From the NCBI RefSeq assembly GCF_002179965.1, contig NZ_NGUQ01000018.1:558001-622000 (forward strand): a stretch of 64,000 nt of DNA, given 5' to 3'. This document shows positions 21,175 to 30,864 of the stretch, one piece after another. This DNA comes from Pandoraea sp. PE-S2T-3 (GTDB lineage Bacteria; Pseudomonadota; Gammaproteobacteria; Burkholderiales; Burkholderiaceae). Position 1 is the first letter of the stretch. The number at the start of each line of letters is the position of its first letter. The translations under genes were made by a program, and so were the position numbers. Below the pieces are notes generated by a model that worked only from the letters and a program-made list of their open reading frames with translations, had not been told where the DNA came from and made no database searches.

Positions 21175-22092
21175 ATGACCGATGCCGCCATCGAGGTAAC
21201 CGAACTCTGCAAGGCCTATGACGGACGCCCCGTCGTCGATCACTTGTCGCTGCACGTCGCGCCCGGCGAGTGTTTCGGGCTGCTAGGGCCCAACGGCGCG
21301 GGCAAGACCACGACGCTGCGCATGCTGCTGGGCCTCGTCACCCCCGACGCCGGGGAGATCCGCCTCGGCGGCCTGTCGGTCCCCAGACTCGCCCCGGAAG
21401 CCCGCCGCCGTATCGGCGTGGTGCCGCAGTTCGACAATCTCGACCCCGACTTCACCGTGCGCGAGAATCTGGCAATTTTCGGGCGCTATTTCGGACTCTC
21501 CTCCGCCGAAGTGCGCGAACGGGTGCCCGCCCTGCTCGCCTTTGCGCGGCTCGAATCGAAGGCCGATGCACGCGTCGGGCAACTCTCGGGCGGGATGAAG
21601 CGACGCCTCACACTCGCCCGCGCGCTCATCAACAACCCCGATCTGCTGCTGCTCGACGAGCCGACGACGGGGCTCGACCCGCAAGCGCGCCATCTGATCT
21701 GGGAGCGGCTCAAGTCGCTGATGAATGAGGGCAAGACGATCCTGCTCACCACGCACTTCATGGAAGAGGCCGAGCGTCTGTGCCATCGCCTGTGCGTGAT
21801 CGATGCTGGTCGCAAGATCGCCGAAGGCACGCCACCCGAGCTGGTCGCGCGCGAAATCGGTTGCGACGTGGTCGAAGTCTTCGGCGATGTGCCGCACGCA
21901 CTGCTGGCACACCTTGCGCCCTTGGCCGAGCGCATCGAGACGAGCGGCGAGACGCACTTCTGTTACGTACTCGACGCTACCCCGATCGTGAACGCGCTGC
22001 GCGACCAGCCCGGTGTGCGTTATCTGCATCGGCGCGCCAATCTGGAAGACGTCTTCCTCAAACTCACCGGACGGGAGATGCGCGATGACTGA
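21175..22092 (+). CDS. ABC exporter ATP-binding protein, NodI family
   Basis: ATPase of a two-component ABC-2 exporter. ATG 21175 with AGGAGA upstream gives 305 residues. Walker [10 protein letters not shown], signature [15 protein letters not shown], Walker [14 protein letters not shown] and switch [11 protein letters not shown] are all intact. The C-terminal 80 residues form the accessory domain seen in NodI/DrrA-type ATPases. It overlaps the permease gene by 8 nt. Nodulation is not implied, and the substrate is unknown. Confidence 0.93.
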   Translation: MTDAAIEVTELCKAYDGRPVVDHLSLHVAPGECFGLLGPNGAGKTTTLRMLLGLVTPDAGEIRLGGLSVPRLAPEARRRIGVVPQFDNLDPDFTVRENLAIFGRYFGLSSAEVRERVPALLAFARLESKADARVGQLSGGMKRRLTLARALINNPDLLLLDEPTTGLDPQARHLIWERLKSLMNEGKTILLTTHFMEEAERLCHRLCVIDAGRKIAEGTPPELVAREIGCDVVEVFGDVPHALLAHLAPLAERIETSGETHFCYVLDATPIVNALRDQPGVRYLHRRANLEDVFLKLTGREMRDD

Positions 22093-22921
22093 GGCCGATC
22101 GCCAGCACCAGACCGAACGCGTGACAACGCCCACCCACCGGCCAGAGACGCCGCGCTACCTCCCCGGCCTCACCCCGTGGACCGGCGTATGGCGGCGCAA
22201 CTTTCTCGTCTGGCGCAAGCTGGCCATTGCGTCGATGTTCGGCAATCTGGCCGACCCGATGATCTATCTGTTCGGGCTCGGGTTCGGGCTGGGCATGATG
22301 GTCGGGAATGTGGACGGCACGTCCTATATCGCGTTTCTCGCCGCGGGCACGGTCGGCTCCAGCGTGATGTTTTCCGCGAGCTTCGAATCGATGTACTCGG
22401 GCTTCTCGCGCATGCATGTGCAGCGCACCTGGGAAGCGCTCATGCACACGCCGCTGACGCTGGGCGACGTTGTACTCGGCGAAGTGGCCTGGGCGGCCAG
22501 CAAAGCGGTGCTCTCGGGCCTCGCGATCCTGCTGGTGGCCAGCGTCCTCGGCTACGCGCGGCTCGACGCCCTGCCGGTTGTGCTGCCCGCGGTGGTGCTC
22601 GCCGGTTTCGCGTTCGCGAGTCTGGCGATGGTCATGACCGCACTCGCGCCGAGTTACGACTTCTTCATGTTCTATCAGACGCTCGTCATGACGCCGATGT
22701 TGCTGCTCTCCGGGGTGTTCTTCCCGTTGTCGCAACTCCCGGCGGCCGCGCGTCATGTCACCGAATGGTTGCCCCTCGCCCATGCGATCGCGTTGATTCG
22801 GCCCGCCATGCTCGGACGCGCCATCGACCAGCCATGGCTGCACGTGGCCGCCCTAGTCGCCTATGCGGTGATCGCGTTTGCAATTGCCCTGACGTTGCTG
22901 CGCCGGCGAATCTTGCGATAG
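22085..22921 (+). CDS. ABC-2 type exporter permease, NodJ family
   Basis: Inner-membrane permease of 278 residues, partner of the preceding ATPase. It has a charged cytoplasmic leader (residues 1-45) and six hydrophobic segments, including the ABC-2 signature region [20 protein letters not shown]. Family members export lipo-oligosaccharides or drugs. A bidirectional terminator follows at 22981. Confidence 0.92.
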   Translation: MTEADRQHQTERVTTPTHRPETPRYLPGLTPWTGVWRRNFLVWRKLAIASMFGNLADPMIYLFGLGFGLGMMVGNVDGTSYIAFLAAGTVGSSVMFSASFESMYSGFSRMHVQRTWEALMHTPLTLGDVVLGEVAWAASKAVLSGLAILLVASVLGYARLDALPVVLPAVVLAGFAFASLAMVMTALAPSYDFFMFYQTLVMTPMLLLSGVFFPLSQLPAAARHVTEWLPLAHAIALIRPAMLGRAIDQPWLHVAALVAYAVIAFAIALTLLRRRILR

Positions 22922-22980
22922 CACCAATCACGCTGATACCTCAATAACGCAAAAAGCGCCTTCGAACTTCCTGCGCAAGA

Positions 22981-23015
22981 AAAAACGGCACCGGAAATAT
23001 CCCGGTGCCGTTTTT
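22981..23015. terminator. Bidirectional terminator between the ABC permease and M16 genes
   Basis: A 14-bp perfect stem: five A plus CGGCACCGG on one side, CCGGTGCCG plus five T on the other, with a 7-nt loop. The A/T flanks let it work for both convergent units. Confidence 0.92.
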
Positions 23016-23041
23016 CGTACCGCGTGAACCGACCCGCAGTG

Positions 23042-24460
23042 TTACTTCGCTTTCGGGCCCGCTGCCGCAGCGCCACTTGCCGCTGCACCCGCACTCGCAG
23101 CACCGAACACATTGCCCGGGCCAACGACAACAGTCACCAGCCGCTCAGGTTGCACGTGACGCGCAAACGCGTCCTTCACCTGCGCAGCCGTCACCGCCTT
23201 GACCTTGTCGGTCCACGTGTCGAGATAGTCGAGCGGCAGGTTGTAGAAACCGATCGCGGCCACGCTCGCCAAGAGCTTGCGATTGCTGTCCAGACGCAGC
23301 GGGAAACCGTTGATCAGGTTGTCCTTCGCGGCCTGCATCTCGGCGTCAGTCGGGCCTTCCTGTACGAACTTGCCCAACGTCTCGCGGACCACCTTCAACG
23401 CTTCAGGGGCCTGCTCGCGACGCGTCTGCAAGCTGATCTCGAACGGACCTTCCTGCAACTGCGGAACAAACATGCTCGTGACACCGTACGTCAGCCCGCG
23501 CTTCTCGCGCACTTCCGCTGTGAGTCGCGACACGAATCCGCCGCCACCCAGCACATAGTTACCGACGAGCAGCGCGAAGTAGTCGGGGTCGCTGCGCGCC
23601 ACCGACGCCTGACCGCTCACGATATGCGCCTGCTCTGCCGGGTGCGGCAGATCGATCTGCATGGCATTGCGCAGCGCCGCCACCGGTGGCATGGCCGGCG
23701 GCTGAATGCCCGCAGGCATGGCGTCGGTCAGCGTCGCCACCAGCTTCTCGGCCTGCGCACGATCGATGTCGCCGACGATGGTGACCACCGCACGCTTCGG
23801 ACTGAACATGTCGCGATAGAAGCGCACGAGATCGTCACGCTTGACCGCATTCACGCTCGCCACCGTAGCGCTCACGCCATACGGATGGCTGCCATAGATC
23901 GCGCTGCGGAAGGCCTTCTCGGCGATGGCTTCGGGCTTGGTGTTGGCCTCGGCAATCGCGGCGGACAGGCGCGCGGCCTCACGCTTGAGCACGGCCTCGG
24001 GGAACGTCGGATGTTGCAGGAATTGCGCCATCGTACTGACGGCAGCGTCGCGCTCGGCCGCCGACGATAGCGTGCGCATCGTGACGGTCGCGGCATCACG
24101 CCCCGCGCTCGTCGCTTCCATCGCGCCTACATCGGCAAAGCGGTCGGCAATCTGCGCCTCGGTCAGTGCCGGGCGGCCATTGACTGCCATCGCGCCCGAA
24201 TCAAGCAATCCGGCAGTGAGCAGCGCCAGCCCGGATTTGCCGGGCGGATCGTAACGGCTGCCCGCATCGAAATCGATGTTCAGATCGAGCATCGGAATCG
24301 AATGGCTCTCCACGAGCAGCACTTTGGCGCCGGAAGGCGCCGTCCAGGTCTGGATCGGCAGTGCCGCGAGTGCCGTCGTCGGCATGGCTGCCGCAGCGGC
24401 AACAGCGCCCACGCAGGCAGGCAGGACAAACGCACGCAGTAGTGCGGTAATTTTCATCAT
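23042..24460 (-). CDS. M16-family protein without zinc-binding motif (inactive-partner type)
   Basis: Pitrilysin-family protein of 472 residues from ATG 24460, with a signal peptide ending near TTALAAL. Where an active M16 enzyme has HxxEH, this one reads GKSGLALLTAGLLDSG, so no zinc site is present. The C-terminal half carries GGGGFVSRLTAEVREKRGLTYGV, the substrate-side signature of the family. An Ala/Gly-rich tail ends the protein. It lies 11 nt downstream of the active M16 gene, and the two probably form a periplasmic heterodimer like other alpha/beta M16 pairs. Confidence 0.92.
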   Translation of the reverse strand: MMKITALLRAFVLPACVGAVAAAAAMPTTALAALPIQTWTAPSGAKVLLVESHSIPMLDLNIDFDAGSRYDPPGKSGLALLTAGLLDSGAMAVNGRPALTEAQIADRFADVGAMEATSAGRDAATVTMRTLSSAAERDAAVSTMAQFLQHPTFPEAVLKREAARLSAAIAEANTKPEAIAEKAFRSAIYGSHPYGVSATVASVNAVKRDDLVRFYRDMFSPKRAVVTIVGDIDRAQAEKLVATLTDAMPAGIQPPAMPPVAALRNAMQIDLPHPAEQAHIVSGQASVARSDPDYFALLVGNYVLGGGGFVSRLTAEVREKRGLTYGVTSMFVPQLQEGPFEISLQTRREQAPEALKVVRETLGKFVQEGPTDAEMQAAKDNLINGFPLRLDSNRKLLASVAAIGFYNLPLDYLDTWTDKVKAVTAAQVKDAFARHVQPERLVTVVVGPGNVFGAASAGAAASGAAAAGPKAK

Positions 24461-24471
24461 CGGGTGGCCTC

Positions 24472-25902
24472 TTAGCGCATGTTCTTCAGGTCTTCCGCCC
24501 CTTGGGCGCGGCGCTTGCGTGTCGCCTCGTCCACGGGCTGCGGCACCAGCGTGGCCACCGTCAGCGTGTCGTCGCCGAAGTACTTGCCCGCCACCGCCTG
24601 CACCTGTGCCGGCGTGACCGCCTTCACCTTCTCGAGCATGCGATCGATCTGCCGCCACGAGATGCCCGACATTTCGTTGAGACCGATCTCCATCGCCTGA
24701 CCGAACACCGAGTCACGCTTGTAGATCTGCCCCGCAATGACCTGCGCCTTCACGCGCTTGAGTTCCTCGTCGGTCACACCATGCGCCGCAATGTCGGCGA
24801 CCTGAGCACGCAACGCCTTCTCGATCTGCTCGGGCGTCTTGCCCTGTGCGGGCGTGCCGTCGAGGATGAAGAACTGCGGGCCGCGACCCACGCCGTCGTA
24901 ACCGGCACCCACGTCGTTGGCGATGCGTTGCTCGCGCACGAGACGGCTCGTCAGCCGTGCGTTGCCGTAGCCGTCGAGCACCGCCGCCAGCACTTGCAAC
25001 GCATAGACGTCGTCATCCTTCTCGACGTCCGTCAGACGCGGCGCGCGCCACGCCAGCATCACGTTCGGGTTCTCGGCGGGGGCCTTCACGAACACACGGC
25101 GCACGCCCAGTTGGGCAGGCTCGTTCTGCGGCCGGCGCTCGGGCAGCGTGTGCGACTTGATCGGGCCGTAGTACTGCTCGGCCCAGCGGCGCACCTGCTG
25201 CGGATCGACGTCGCCACTCACGACTACGACCGCATTGTTCGGCGCATACCAGCGCTCGTACCACGCGCGCGTATCGTCGACGGTCATGTGCTGGAGATCG
25301 TCCATCCAGCCCACGATCGGCCGGCGGTACGGGTTGGCCACCAATGCCGATGCCATCAGTTGCTCGTAAAGCAACGCGCGCGGCTGGTCGTCGGTGCGCA
25401 GCCGCCGCTCTTCCATCACCACCTGAATCTCTTTGGCGAACTCGTCGGCCGTGAGCGTCAGGTTAGCCATACGATCGGCTTCGAGACGCATCATGTCGGG
25501 CAGGCGCGACTTCTCGGTCTGCTCGAAGAAGCCCGTGTAGTCCTTGCTGGTGAACGCGTTCTCACGGCCGCCGAGCGCGGCGACCTGGCGCGAGAACTGG
25601 CCCGGGCCGACCGTCTTCGTGCCCTTGAACATCATGTGCTCGAGCGCGTGAGCCACGCCCGTCGTGCCGTTGAACTCGTCGAGCGAGCCCGCGCGGTACC
25701 AGACCACATGCGCGACCGTCGGTGCCCGATGGTCTTCGCGCACGATCAGCCGTAGCCCGTTGGAGAGCGTGAATTCGGAAGTGTTGTCCGTCGTTTTGCT
25801 GCCGGTAGTGTCGGCGGCATGGCCCAGGCTTATCACCCCGGCCAAGGTCAGACCGGCCAAGGCGTGAAGCCAGCGCATGGTTCCTCTCATGGATCCCCTC
25901 AT
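24472..25902 (-). CDS. M16-family zinc peptidase, catalytic subunit
   Basis: Periplasmic metallopeptidase of 476 residues. A signal peptide (WLHALAGLTLAGVISLGHA) precedes the M16 domain. GVAHALEHMMFKGT contains the inverted zinc motif HxxEH, and the distal Glu lies in the following helix. Three in-frame ATGs sit close together: 25902 (AAAGGGAATTC upstream), 25890 and 25878. I use the first because its spacing is best. Divergent from ftsY. The substrate is unknown. Confidence 0.93.
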   Translation of the reverse strand: MRGSMRGTMRWLHALAGLTLAGVISLGHAADTTGSKTTDNTSEFTLSNGLRLIVREDHRAPTVAHVVWYRAGSLDEFNGTTGVAHALEHMMFKGTKTVGPGQFSRQVAALGGRENAFTSKDYTGFFEQTEKSRLPDMMRLEADRMANLTLTADEFAKEIQVVMEERRLRTDDQPRALLYEQLMASALVANPYRRPIVGWMDDLQHMTVDDTRAWYERWYAPNNAVVVVSGDVDPQQVRRWAEQYYGPIKSHTLPERRPQNEPAQLGVRRVFVKAPAENPNVMLAWRAPRLTDVEKDDDVYALQVLAAVLDGYGNARLTSRLVREQRIANDVGAGYDGVGRGPQFFILDGTPAQGKTPEQIEKALRAQVADIAAHGVTDEELKRVKAQVIAGQIYKRDSVFGQAMEIGLNEMSGISWRQIDRMLEKVKAVTPAQVQAVAGKYFGDDTLTVATLVPQPVDEATRKRRAQGAEDLKNMR

Positions 25903-25918
25903 GAATTCCCTTTTGCCC

Positions 25919-25949
25919 TTGATGGACGTCGAGACGCGTCTGATAAAAT
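25919..25949 (+). promoter_or_regulatory. Candidate ftsY promoter
   Basis: TTGATG at 25919-25924 and a TGATAAAAT -10 region at 25941-25949 have workable spacing (17-19 nt depending on register). They lie about 120 nt before ftsY in the divergent region. Confidence 0.4.
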
Positions 25950-26069
25950 ACGTCGCATTTCCCGCGCCGGAAACGCGACCGCCCATTGTAGGGCGTTTTG
26001 CCCGGCGCGAATGGCACGACAAATCAGAGACGTCTCCGAGCGCGCTCCCCACGCCAAGTTCCTCACTCC

Positions 26070-27428
26070 ATGTTCAGTTTCTTCAAGCGTTTCACGTCGG
26101 GCGGTAACAAATCCGCCGAGCCGAGCCCCGCATCGCCCGTCGAAAACGCGTCCGATGAGGCCGCGGCAAAGGCCGCCGCCGAGGTCGCCTCCGCCGCACC
26201 GGCGGCGCCCGTGGTGCCGCCAGCCCCTGTCACGGCCCCTGCCGCCCCGGCAGCGCCCGCCGCTGCGCCGAATGTTCCGCAAAGCGCCCCGGTCCGTGAC
26301 GCCGAAGCGTCAGAAACGCCGGCGTTGTCTGAAACGCCTGTGGCGAATGTCCCTAATCCGGTGACGATTGCGCCGGAAGTCGAACCAGAAGCCGAGCTGG
26401 CACCTGAACCGGCATTCGAACCGGAAGTTGAAACCGCACCGGCCCCGGCCCCGGCCCCCGTCGTCGTCAAGGACGACAGCGGCGAGGCTATCGGCGAAAT
26501 CGTGGCCGCTCCCGCCGCAGCGCCCGCTGCCAAGCGTTCATGGCTCACGCGCCTGAAGGCCGGGCTGTCGAAGACCAGCGCAGGGCTCACCGGCATCTTC
26601 GTCGGCGTGAAGGTCGATGAGAATCTATTCGAGGAACTGGAAGGCGCGCTGCTGATGAGCGACGCAGGTGTCGAAGCCACCACGTTCCTGATCGACGCGC
26701 TGCGCAAGAAGGTCAAGGCGGAACGTCTGACCGAAGGCGAACAGGTCAAGCGCGCGCTGCACGACCTGCTGGTCGAGTTGCTTTCGCCGCTGGAACAGAG
26801 CCTCGTGCTCGGGCGCGAAGCACCGCTGGTGGTGATGATCGCGGGCGTGAACGGTGCCGGCAAGACCACCAGCATCGGCAAGCTCGCCAAGCACTTCCAG
26901 AGCTATGACCAGTCGGTGCTGCTCGCTGCGGGCGATACTTTCCGCGCCGCCGCGCGCGAGCAACTGACGATCTGGGGCGAGCGCAACAACGTCGCGGTCG
27001 TCTCGCAGGAAAGCGGCGACCCGGCCGCCGTGGTGTTCGACGCCGTGAGCGCCGCCCGCGCCCGCAAGATCGACATCGTGATGGCAGACACTGCCGGGCG
27101 TCTGCCCACGCAGTTGCATCTGATGGAAGAGCTCAAGAAGATCAAGCGCGTGCTCGGCAAGGCCGCCGACGGCGCACCGCACGAAGTGCTGCTCGTCATC
27201 GACGCCAACACCGGCCAGAATGCGCTCGCGCAGGTCAAGGCGTTCGACGACGCACTGCAACTCACCGGCCTCATCGTCACCAAACTCGACGGCACGGCCA
27301 AGGGCGGTATCCTCGCCGCCATTGCCCGCCAGCGCCCGGTGCCGGTCTACTTCATCGGCGTGGGTGAAAAGGTCGAAGACCTGCAACCGTTCTCGGCACG
27401 CGAGTTCTCCGACGCACTGCTCGGGTAA
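26070..27428 (+). CDS. ftsY: Signal recognition particle receptor FtsY
   Basis: SRP-receptor GTPase that docks ribosome-SRP complexes at the membrane. ATG 26070 gives 452 residues beginning MFSFFKRF, an amphipathic membrane-targeting start. A long Ala/Pro/Glu-rich acidic A domain (about residues 15-150) is typical of FtsY. The NG domain has [15 protein letters not shown] (G1), DTAGRLPTQ (G3), TKLDGTAKGG (G4) and GVGEKVEDLQPF (closing). Other in-frame starts upstream lack conservation. Confidence 0.96.
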   Translation: MFSFFKRFTSGGNKSAEPSPASPVENASDEAAAKAAAEVASAAPAAPVVPPAPVTAPAAPAAPAAAPNVPQSAPVRDAEASETPALSETPVANVPNPVTIAPEVEPEAELAPEPAFEPEVETAPAPAPAPVVVKDDSGEAIGEIVAAPAAAPAAKRSWLTRLKAGLSKTSAGLTGIFVGVKVDENLFEELEGALLMSDAGVEATTFLIDALRKKVKAERLTEGEQVKRALHDLLVELLSPLEQSLVLGREAPLVVMIAGVNGAGKTTSIGKLAKHFQSYDQSVLLAAGDTFRAAAREQLTIWGERNNVAVVSQESGDPAAVVFDAVSAARARKIDIVMADTAGRLPTQLHLMEELKKIKRVLGKAADGAPHEVLLVIDANTGQNALAQVKAFDDALQLTGLIVTKLDGTAKGGILAAIARQRPVPVYFIGVGEKVEDLQPFSAREFSDALLG

Positions 27429-27450
27429 GTCGATTCGCCGCCGCGCCAGA

Positions 27451-27489
27451 AAAAACGGCCCGCACTCATCGAGTAGCGGGCCGTTTTTG
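27451..27489. terminator. Terminator between ftsY and the LysE-type gene
   Basis: Five A plus CGGCCCGC pairs with GCGGGCCG plus five T. An extra short inner stem ACTC/GAGT lies in the loop. It can act in both directions for the convergent genes. Confidence 0.9.
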
Positions 27490-27548
27490 TTTTCTACGCG
27501 CAGCTTCAACGCACATCAGGCCGCGCACCAGCACGCCGCCTCACCCCA

Positions 27549-28175
27549 TCACAACTGCTGCGCGATCAGCCCTGCGCAGAGCCCCCACATCATCACGCCG
27601 ACGATGCCGTCGAGAATCTGCCACGCCCGCGCGCGGGAGAACAGCGGGGCGAGCAATCGCGCGCCGTAGCCCAGCGTGGTGAACCACAGCACGGACGCCG
27701 TCATCGCCCCCGCCGCAAACCACGCATTCCCCGGTGCGGGCTCGCGCGCACCGATGCCGCCGAGCAGAATCACCGTATCGAGATACACGTGCGGATTGAG
27801 CAGCGAGAGCATCAGCACCAGCACGAGTGCGCGCTGCCACGTCATGTCTTGCGTCGCCACACGGCTGCCGTCGGCCTGTAGCGCGCCAGTGCCGCGAAAC
27901 GCCGCCCGCCACGCACGCAGCCCATACCAGAACAGAAACGCCGCACCGCCCCACGTGACCGCCGTCAGAAAGCGCGGATAGGCCGCAATCAGCCCGCCCA
28001 TGCCTGCCACCCCGGCCGCGATGAGTGCCATGTCGCAAACGGCGCAGACCGCGACAGCGAGGCCTACGTGACGCTTCAGAATGCCCTGACGCAGGACAAA
28101 TGCGTTTTGCGCGCCAATCGCAATGATGAGGCTGGCGCCGAGCGCCATGCCCCGCCAGAAAGCCGGATCGATCAT
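27549..28175 (-). CDS. LysE/ArgO-family basic amino acid exporter
   Basis: Inner-membrane exporter of 208 residues with about six hydrophobic segments. The N-terminus GMALGASLIIAIGAQNAFVL and LVLMLSLLNPHVYLDTVILLGG are strong LysE/ArgO signatures, so lysine or arginine export is likely. It lies 8 nt downstream of the maiA-like gene on the same strand, but the two functions have no obvious link. Close homologues are annotated ArgO. Confidence 0.92.
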   Translation of the reverse strand: MIDPAFWRGMALGASLIIAIGAQNAFVLRQGILKRHVGLAVAVCAVCDMALIAAGVAGMGGLIAAYPRFLTAVTWGGAAFLFWYGLRAWRAAFRGTGALQADGSRVATQDMTWQRALVLVLMLSLLNPHVYLDTVILLGGIGAREPAPGNAWFAAGAMTASVLWFTTLGYGARLLAPLFSRARAWQILDGIVGVMMWGLCAGLIAQQL

Positions 28176-28183
28176 CGAAGCAC

Positions 28184-28831
28184 TTACTCTGCGTCGGGTT
28201 GCGCTTCAGGCGTGGCGCGCTGAAAGGCGTCGAGCGTGAGGCAATGCGCGTTCACCGCCGAAATGCGCGGGAACGGCGTCATGTCGATCTTGAAACGATT
28301 CGCGTTGTAGATCTGCGGTACGAGGCAGCAATCGGCCAGCGTCGGCGTGTCACCGAACGTGAACTTGCCGGGCGTCGGCTGCGCTTGCAGACGCGCTTCG
28401 AGCGCCGTCAGCCCTTCGATCACCCAGTGCACGTACCACGCGTTCTTCTGCGCTTCGGTCACGCCGAGGTCGTGCTTCAGGTAACGCAGCACGCGCAGAT
28501 TGTCGATCGGATGGATATCTGCCGCGATATCGAGCGCCAGCGCACGCACCTGCGCCCGGGCCACCGGGTCAGCCGGCAGCAATGCGGGCGTCGGGTGAAT
28601 GTCTTCCAGATACTCGATGATCGCGAGCGACTGGTGGATGTTCACGTCGCCATCGACAAATGTCGGCACCAGTGCATTGACGTTGAGCGCGCGATACGCG
28701 GGCTTGAGTTGTTCGCCACCGTCGCGCACGAGATGCACCGGCACGGTGTCGTAATCGAGGCCCTTCAGATTGAGTGCGATCCGCACGCGATAGGCGGCGG
28801 AACTGCGGAAATAGCTGTACAGCGTGGACAT
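28184..28831 (-). CDS. maiA: Maleylacetoacetate isomerase/zeta-class glutathione S-transferase
   Basis: Zeta-class GST, 215 residues from ATG 28831, preceded by GAGGAACGCC. It begins MSTLYSYFRSSAAYRVRIAL, where the motif is usually SS-x-(S/A)-xR. The thioredoxin-like half has NALVPTFVDGDVNIHQSLAIIEYL (cis-Pro and glutathione contact). No tyrosine-degradation partner genes (hmgA, fahA) are nearby, so the role could be another glutathione-dependent isomerisation or stress function. Confidence 0.88.
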   Translation of the reverse strand: MSTLYSYFRSSAAYRVRIALNLKGLDYDTVPVHLVRDGGEQLKPAYRALNVNALVPTFVDGDVNIHQSLAIIEYLEDIHPTPALLPADPVARAQVRALALDIAADIHPIDNLRVLRYLKHDLGVTEAQKNAWYVHWVIEGLTALEARLQAQPTPGKFTFGDTPTLADCCLVPQIYNANRFKIDMTPFPRISAVNAHCLTLDAFQRATPEAQPDAE

Positions 28832-29112
28832 GGCGTTCCTCAAAGACGGGATATTCCGGGTAAGCAGGCGGCGGGACGTTCGGCGGAGGTCGTAGCCGTA
28901 TGTTGCGTGGCACTCGCCACGCCCCGCACAGACACGAGATGGTACTTGAAGCGCCGCCCGCTGCAACACCTGATTGCGTATGATGGAAGCCTGTCTTCGC
29001 CGCTATCTGTGCCCTGAATGTGCCGTGAATGTGCCCGGCTTGCACCCGATATGTGCGCTGTAGCGCAGTCCGAAGCCCCCGATTCCCCATCACCTCGAAT
29101 CTCTGACGCGTC

Positions 29113-30069
29113 ATGACCACTGCTGCTCCGTTTGCCTGCGCACCGCTGCTCAAAACCATCGCCCGAGGAGCAAAGGGCGCGCGGCCGCTGAGCGCCGACG
29201 AGACACGTACGCTGTTCGATGCGATTCTCGCGGATCGCGTGGCACCCGCGGAGCTTGGCGGCGTGTTGATTGCCTACCGCATCAAGGGCGAAACGCCGGT
29301 GGAATTGCGTGCGATGCTCGACGCCGCCCACGCCACGTTCACGCCGCTCAAGGCCCCCGGCGATGCGCCGCCGCCGGTGCTGCTGCCGAGTTACAACGGC
29401 GCACGCAAACAACCCAATCTCACGCCGCTGCTGGCGCTGCTGCTCGCCCGCGAGGGCATTCCGGTGCTCGTCCACGGACAGCATCATAGCGGGGCGAATC
29501 GCGTGGGGACGCAGGCCATTTTTGCCGCGCTGGGCCACGCAGCTTGCCAATCGGGTGCCGAGGCCGAAGCGGCGCTGCGCGCCCGCCGCGTCGCCTATCT
29601 GCCGATTGCCGCATTGTCACCCGGCCTCGAACGCTTGCTGGAAATGCGCGCCGCACTGGGCGTTCGGAATTCCGGGCACACGGTCGTGAAGTTGCTCCAG
29701 CCGTTCGCCGGACCGGCGTTGCGGCTGGTGAATTACACCCACCCGGAATACAAGGAAACACTCGGCGAGATGTTCGCCGACGCGGCCAACAGCCCGGCGC
29801 CCGGTGTGCTGCTCGCCCGCGGCACCGAAGGCGAACCGGTCGCCGATGCCCGCCGTCAGGGCGCGATCGACGGCTTCTCCGATGGCGTACCCCGTGCGTG
29901 GCAAGCCGCCGAAGAAGGTGCCTCGGGCACACCGCCCGCCCTGCCCGCCGCTGATGCCGAGGCAACCGCCCGCTGGATCGAGGCCGTGCTGGCCGGCGAC
30001 GTCACCATTCCGGCCCCCATCGCACGGCAGGTCGAGGTGATCCGGCTGGCACTGGGCGTCAACGGCTGA
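29113..30069 (+). CDS. ybiB: YbiB family DNA-binding protein (TrpD2-like)
   Basis: 318 residues with the fold of anthranilate phosphoribosyltransferase, as in E. coli YbiB. Signatures: LSADETRTLFDAILADRV, LPSYNGARKQPNLTPLLALLLAREG, HGQHHSGANRVG, and GVRNSGHTVVKLLQPFAG. In E. coli the protein binds nucleic acid and has no known trpD activity. No trp genes lie nearby. About 77 nt after the stop there is an unusual RNA-type hairpin (30146-30190). Confidence 0.9.
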   Translation: MTTAAPFACAPLLKTIARGAKGARPLSADETRTLFDAILADRVAPAELGGVLIAYRIKGETPVELRAMLDAAHATFTPLKAPGDAPPPVLLPSYNGARKQPNLTPLLALLLAREGIPVLVHGQHHSGANRVGTQAIFAALGHAACQSGAEAEAALRARRVAYLPIAALSPGLERLLEMRAALGVRNSGHTVVKLLQPFAGPALRLVNYTHPEYKETLGEMFADAANSPAPGVLLARGTEGEPVADARRQGAIDGFSDGVPRAWQAAEEGASGTPPALPAADAEATARWIEAVLAGDVTIPAPIARQVEVIRLALGVNG

Positions 30070-30145
30070 ATGAGCGGCGGTCAATCGGCCTGCACAGGCG
30101 ACGGTTGGCCGACATTCGAGCGCAACGTATCGCCGTCGTTCGAAA

Positions 30146-30190
30146 TCCGGGGATATTGGGTTTTTCTGCAAAAAATCCGATATTTCCGGA
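30146..30190 (+). repeat. 20-bp hairpin whose four mispairs are all G-U wobbles on the plus strand
   Basis: Bases 30146-30165 (TCCGGGGATATTGGG then five T) pair with 30171-30190 (five A then TCCGATATTTCCGGA) around CTGCA. Of 20 pairs, 16 are Watson-Crick and the other 4 are G-U in plus-strand RNA; on the minus strand those four become A-C mismatches. No T-run follows, so it is not a standard terminator. The region is locally AT-rich. The rest of the 251-nt gap between ybiB and the NTF2-like gene shows nothing else I recognise. Confidence 0.6.
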
Positions 30191-30320
30191 ACATTTCATC
30201 CCGAAACACATCCAATCTTGTGCTTTGAAGTACACGCTCAAAGCGTGTCATGGAGAGGGTTGCCGCGACGGCCCGGGCGAGCGACAAGGCGCGTGCCGCT
30301 AGCGTATTGGCGGCGCGCCG

Positions 30321-30704
30321 TTATTCCGCCGACGCCATCCGCGTTGCCTGCCACGAGATGAGCCGCCAGGCTTCGGCCTCGCGCACATGGACCGCCGTAT
30401 AGATCATTTGCGATTCCAGCGAGCCGGTGGCGGTTTCCAGCTCCACCAGGAGCTTGCCGATCACCACGACGGTGTCGCCGAACTGGTGAAGTTGCTGGTC
30501 CGACGATTGAATGTCGAGATAGCGGCGGCGGCCGGACGTCAGGGCGCCCAGAAATTGCTGTTTTGTTTCGCATTTGCCGTTCGAGTGAACGTAGCGAACG
30601 CCCTCGGCCAGAAGTGAGTCCAGTTTTTCGACGTCGACCTCGACCATCGCGGAAAACCGCGCTGCTTCGAGCTCTCGGATTGCGTCGATATGCTTTCCAG
30701 CCAT
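30321..30704 (-). CDS. NTF2-like/DUF4440-type small protein
   Basis: 127 residues from ATG 30704, preceded by GGGGAGGTCAGC. The sequence (MAGKHIDAIRELEAARFSAM, LLAEGVRYVHSNGKCETKQQ, IYTAVHVREAEAWRLISWQAT) matches the SnoaL-like/DUF4440 cone fold found in many stand-alone proteins of unknown ligand. It is divergent from rpoH with 222 nt between the starts. A catalytic role cannot be assigned. Confidence 0.85.
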   Translation of the reverse strand: MAGKHIDAIRELEAARFSAMVEVDVEKLDSLLAEGVRYVHSNGKCETKQQFLGALTSGRRRYLDIQSSDQQLHQFGDTVVVIGKLLVELETATGSLESQMIYTAVHVREAEAWRLISWQATRMASAE

Positions 30705-30864
30705 GCTGACCTCCCCTCTCGCCGACACCTGAACACACGCGACTTGGGTTGCAATTTACACCATCCACGTCACGTTTGCGCCAGTGACTTTTCCCGGAAC
30801 CCCGGGGCTGCTGGAAAACCCCGAGACCTCGGAAACTTCCCGCCCAGTAAGGGTTCTAACGTCT

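Noticed and set aside
21175-22921. Nodulation genes nodI/nodJ
   Set aside because: The ATPase and permease are of that family, but no nod genes or nod box are nearby; I call them a generic ABC-2 exporter.
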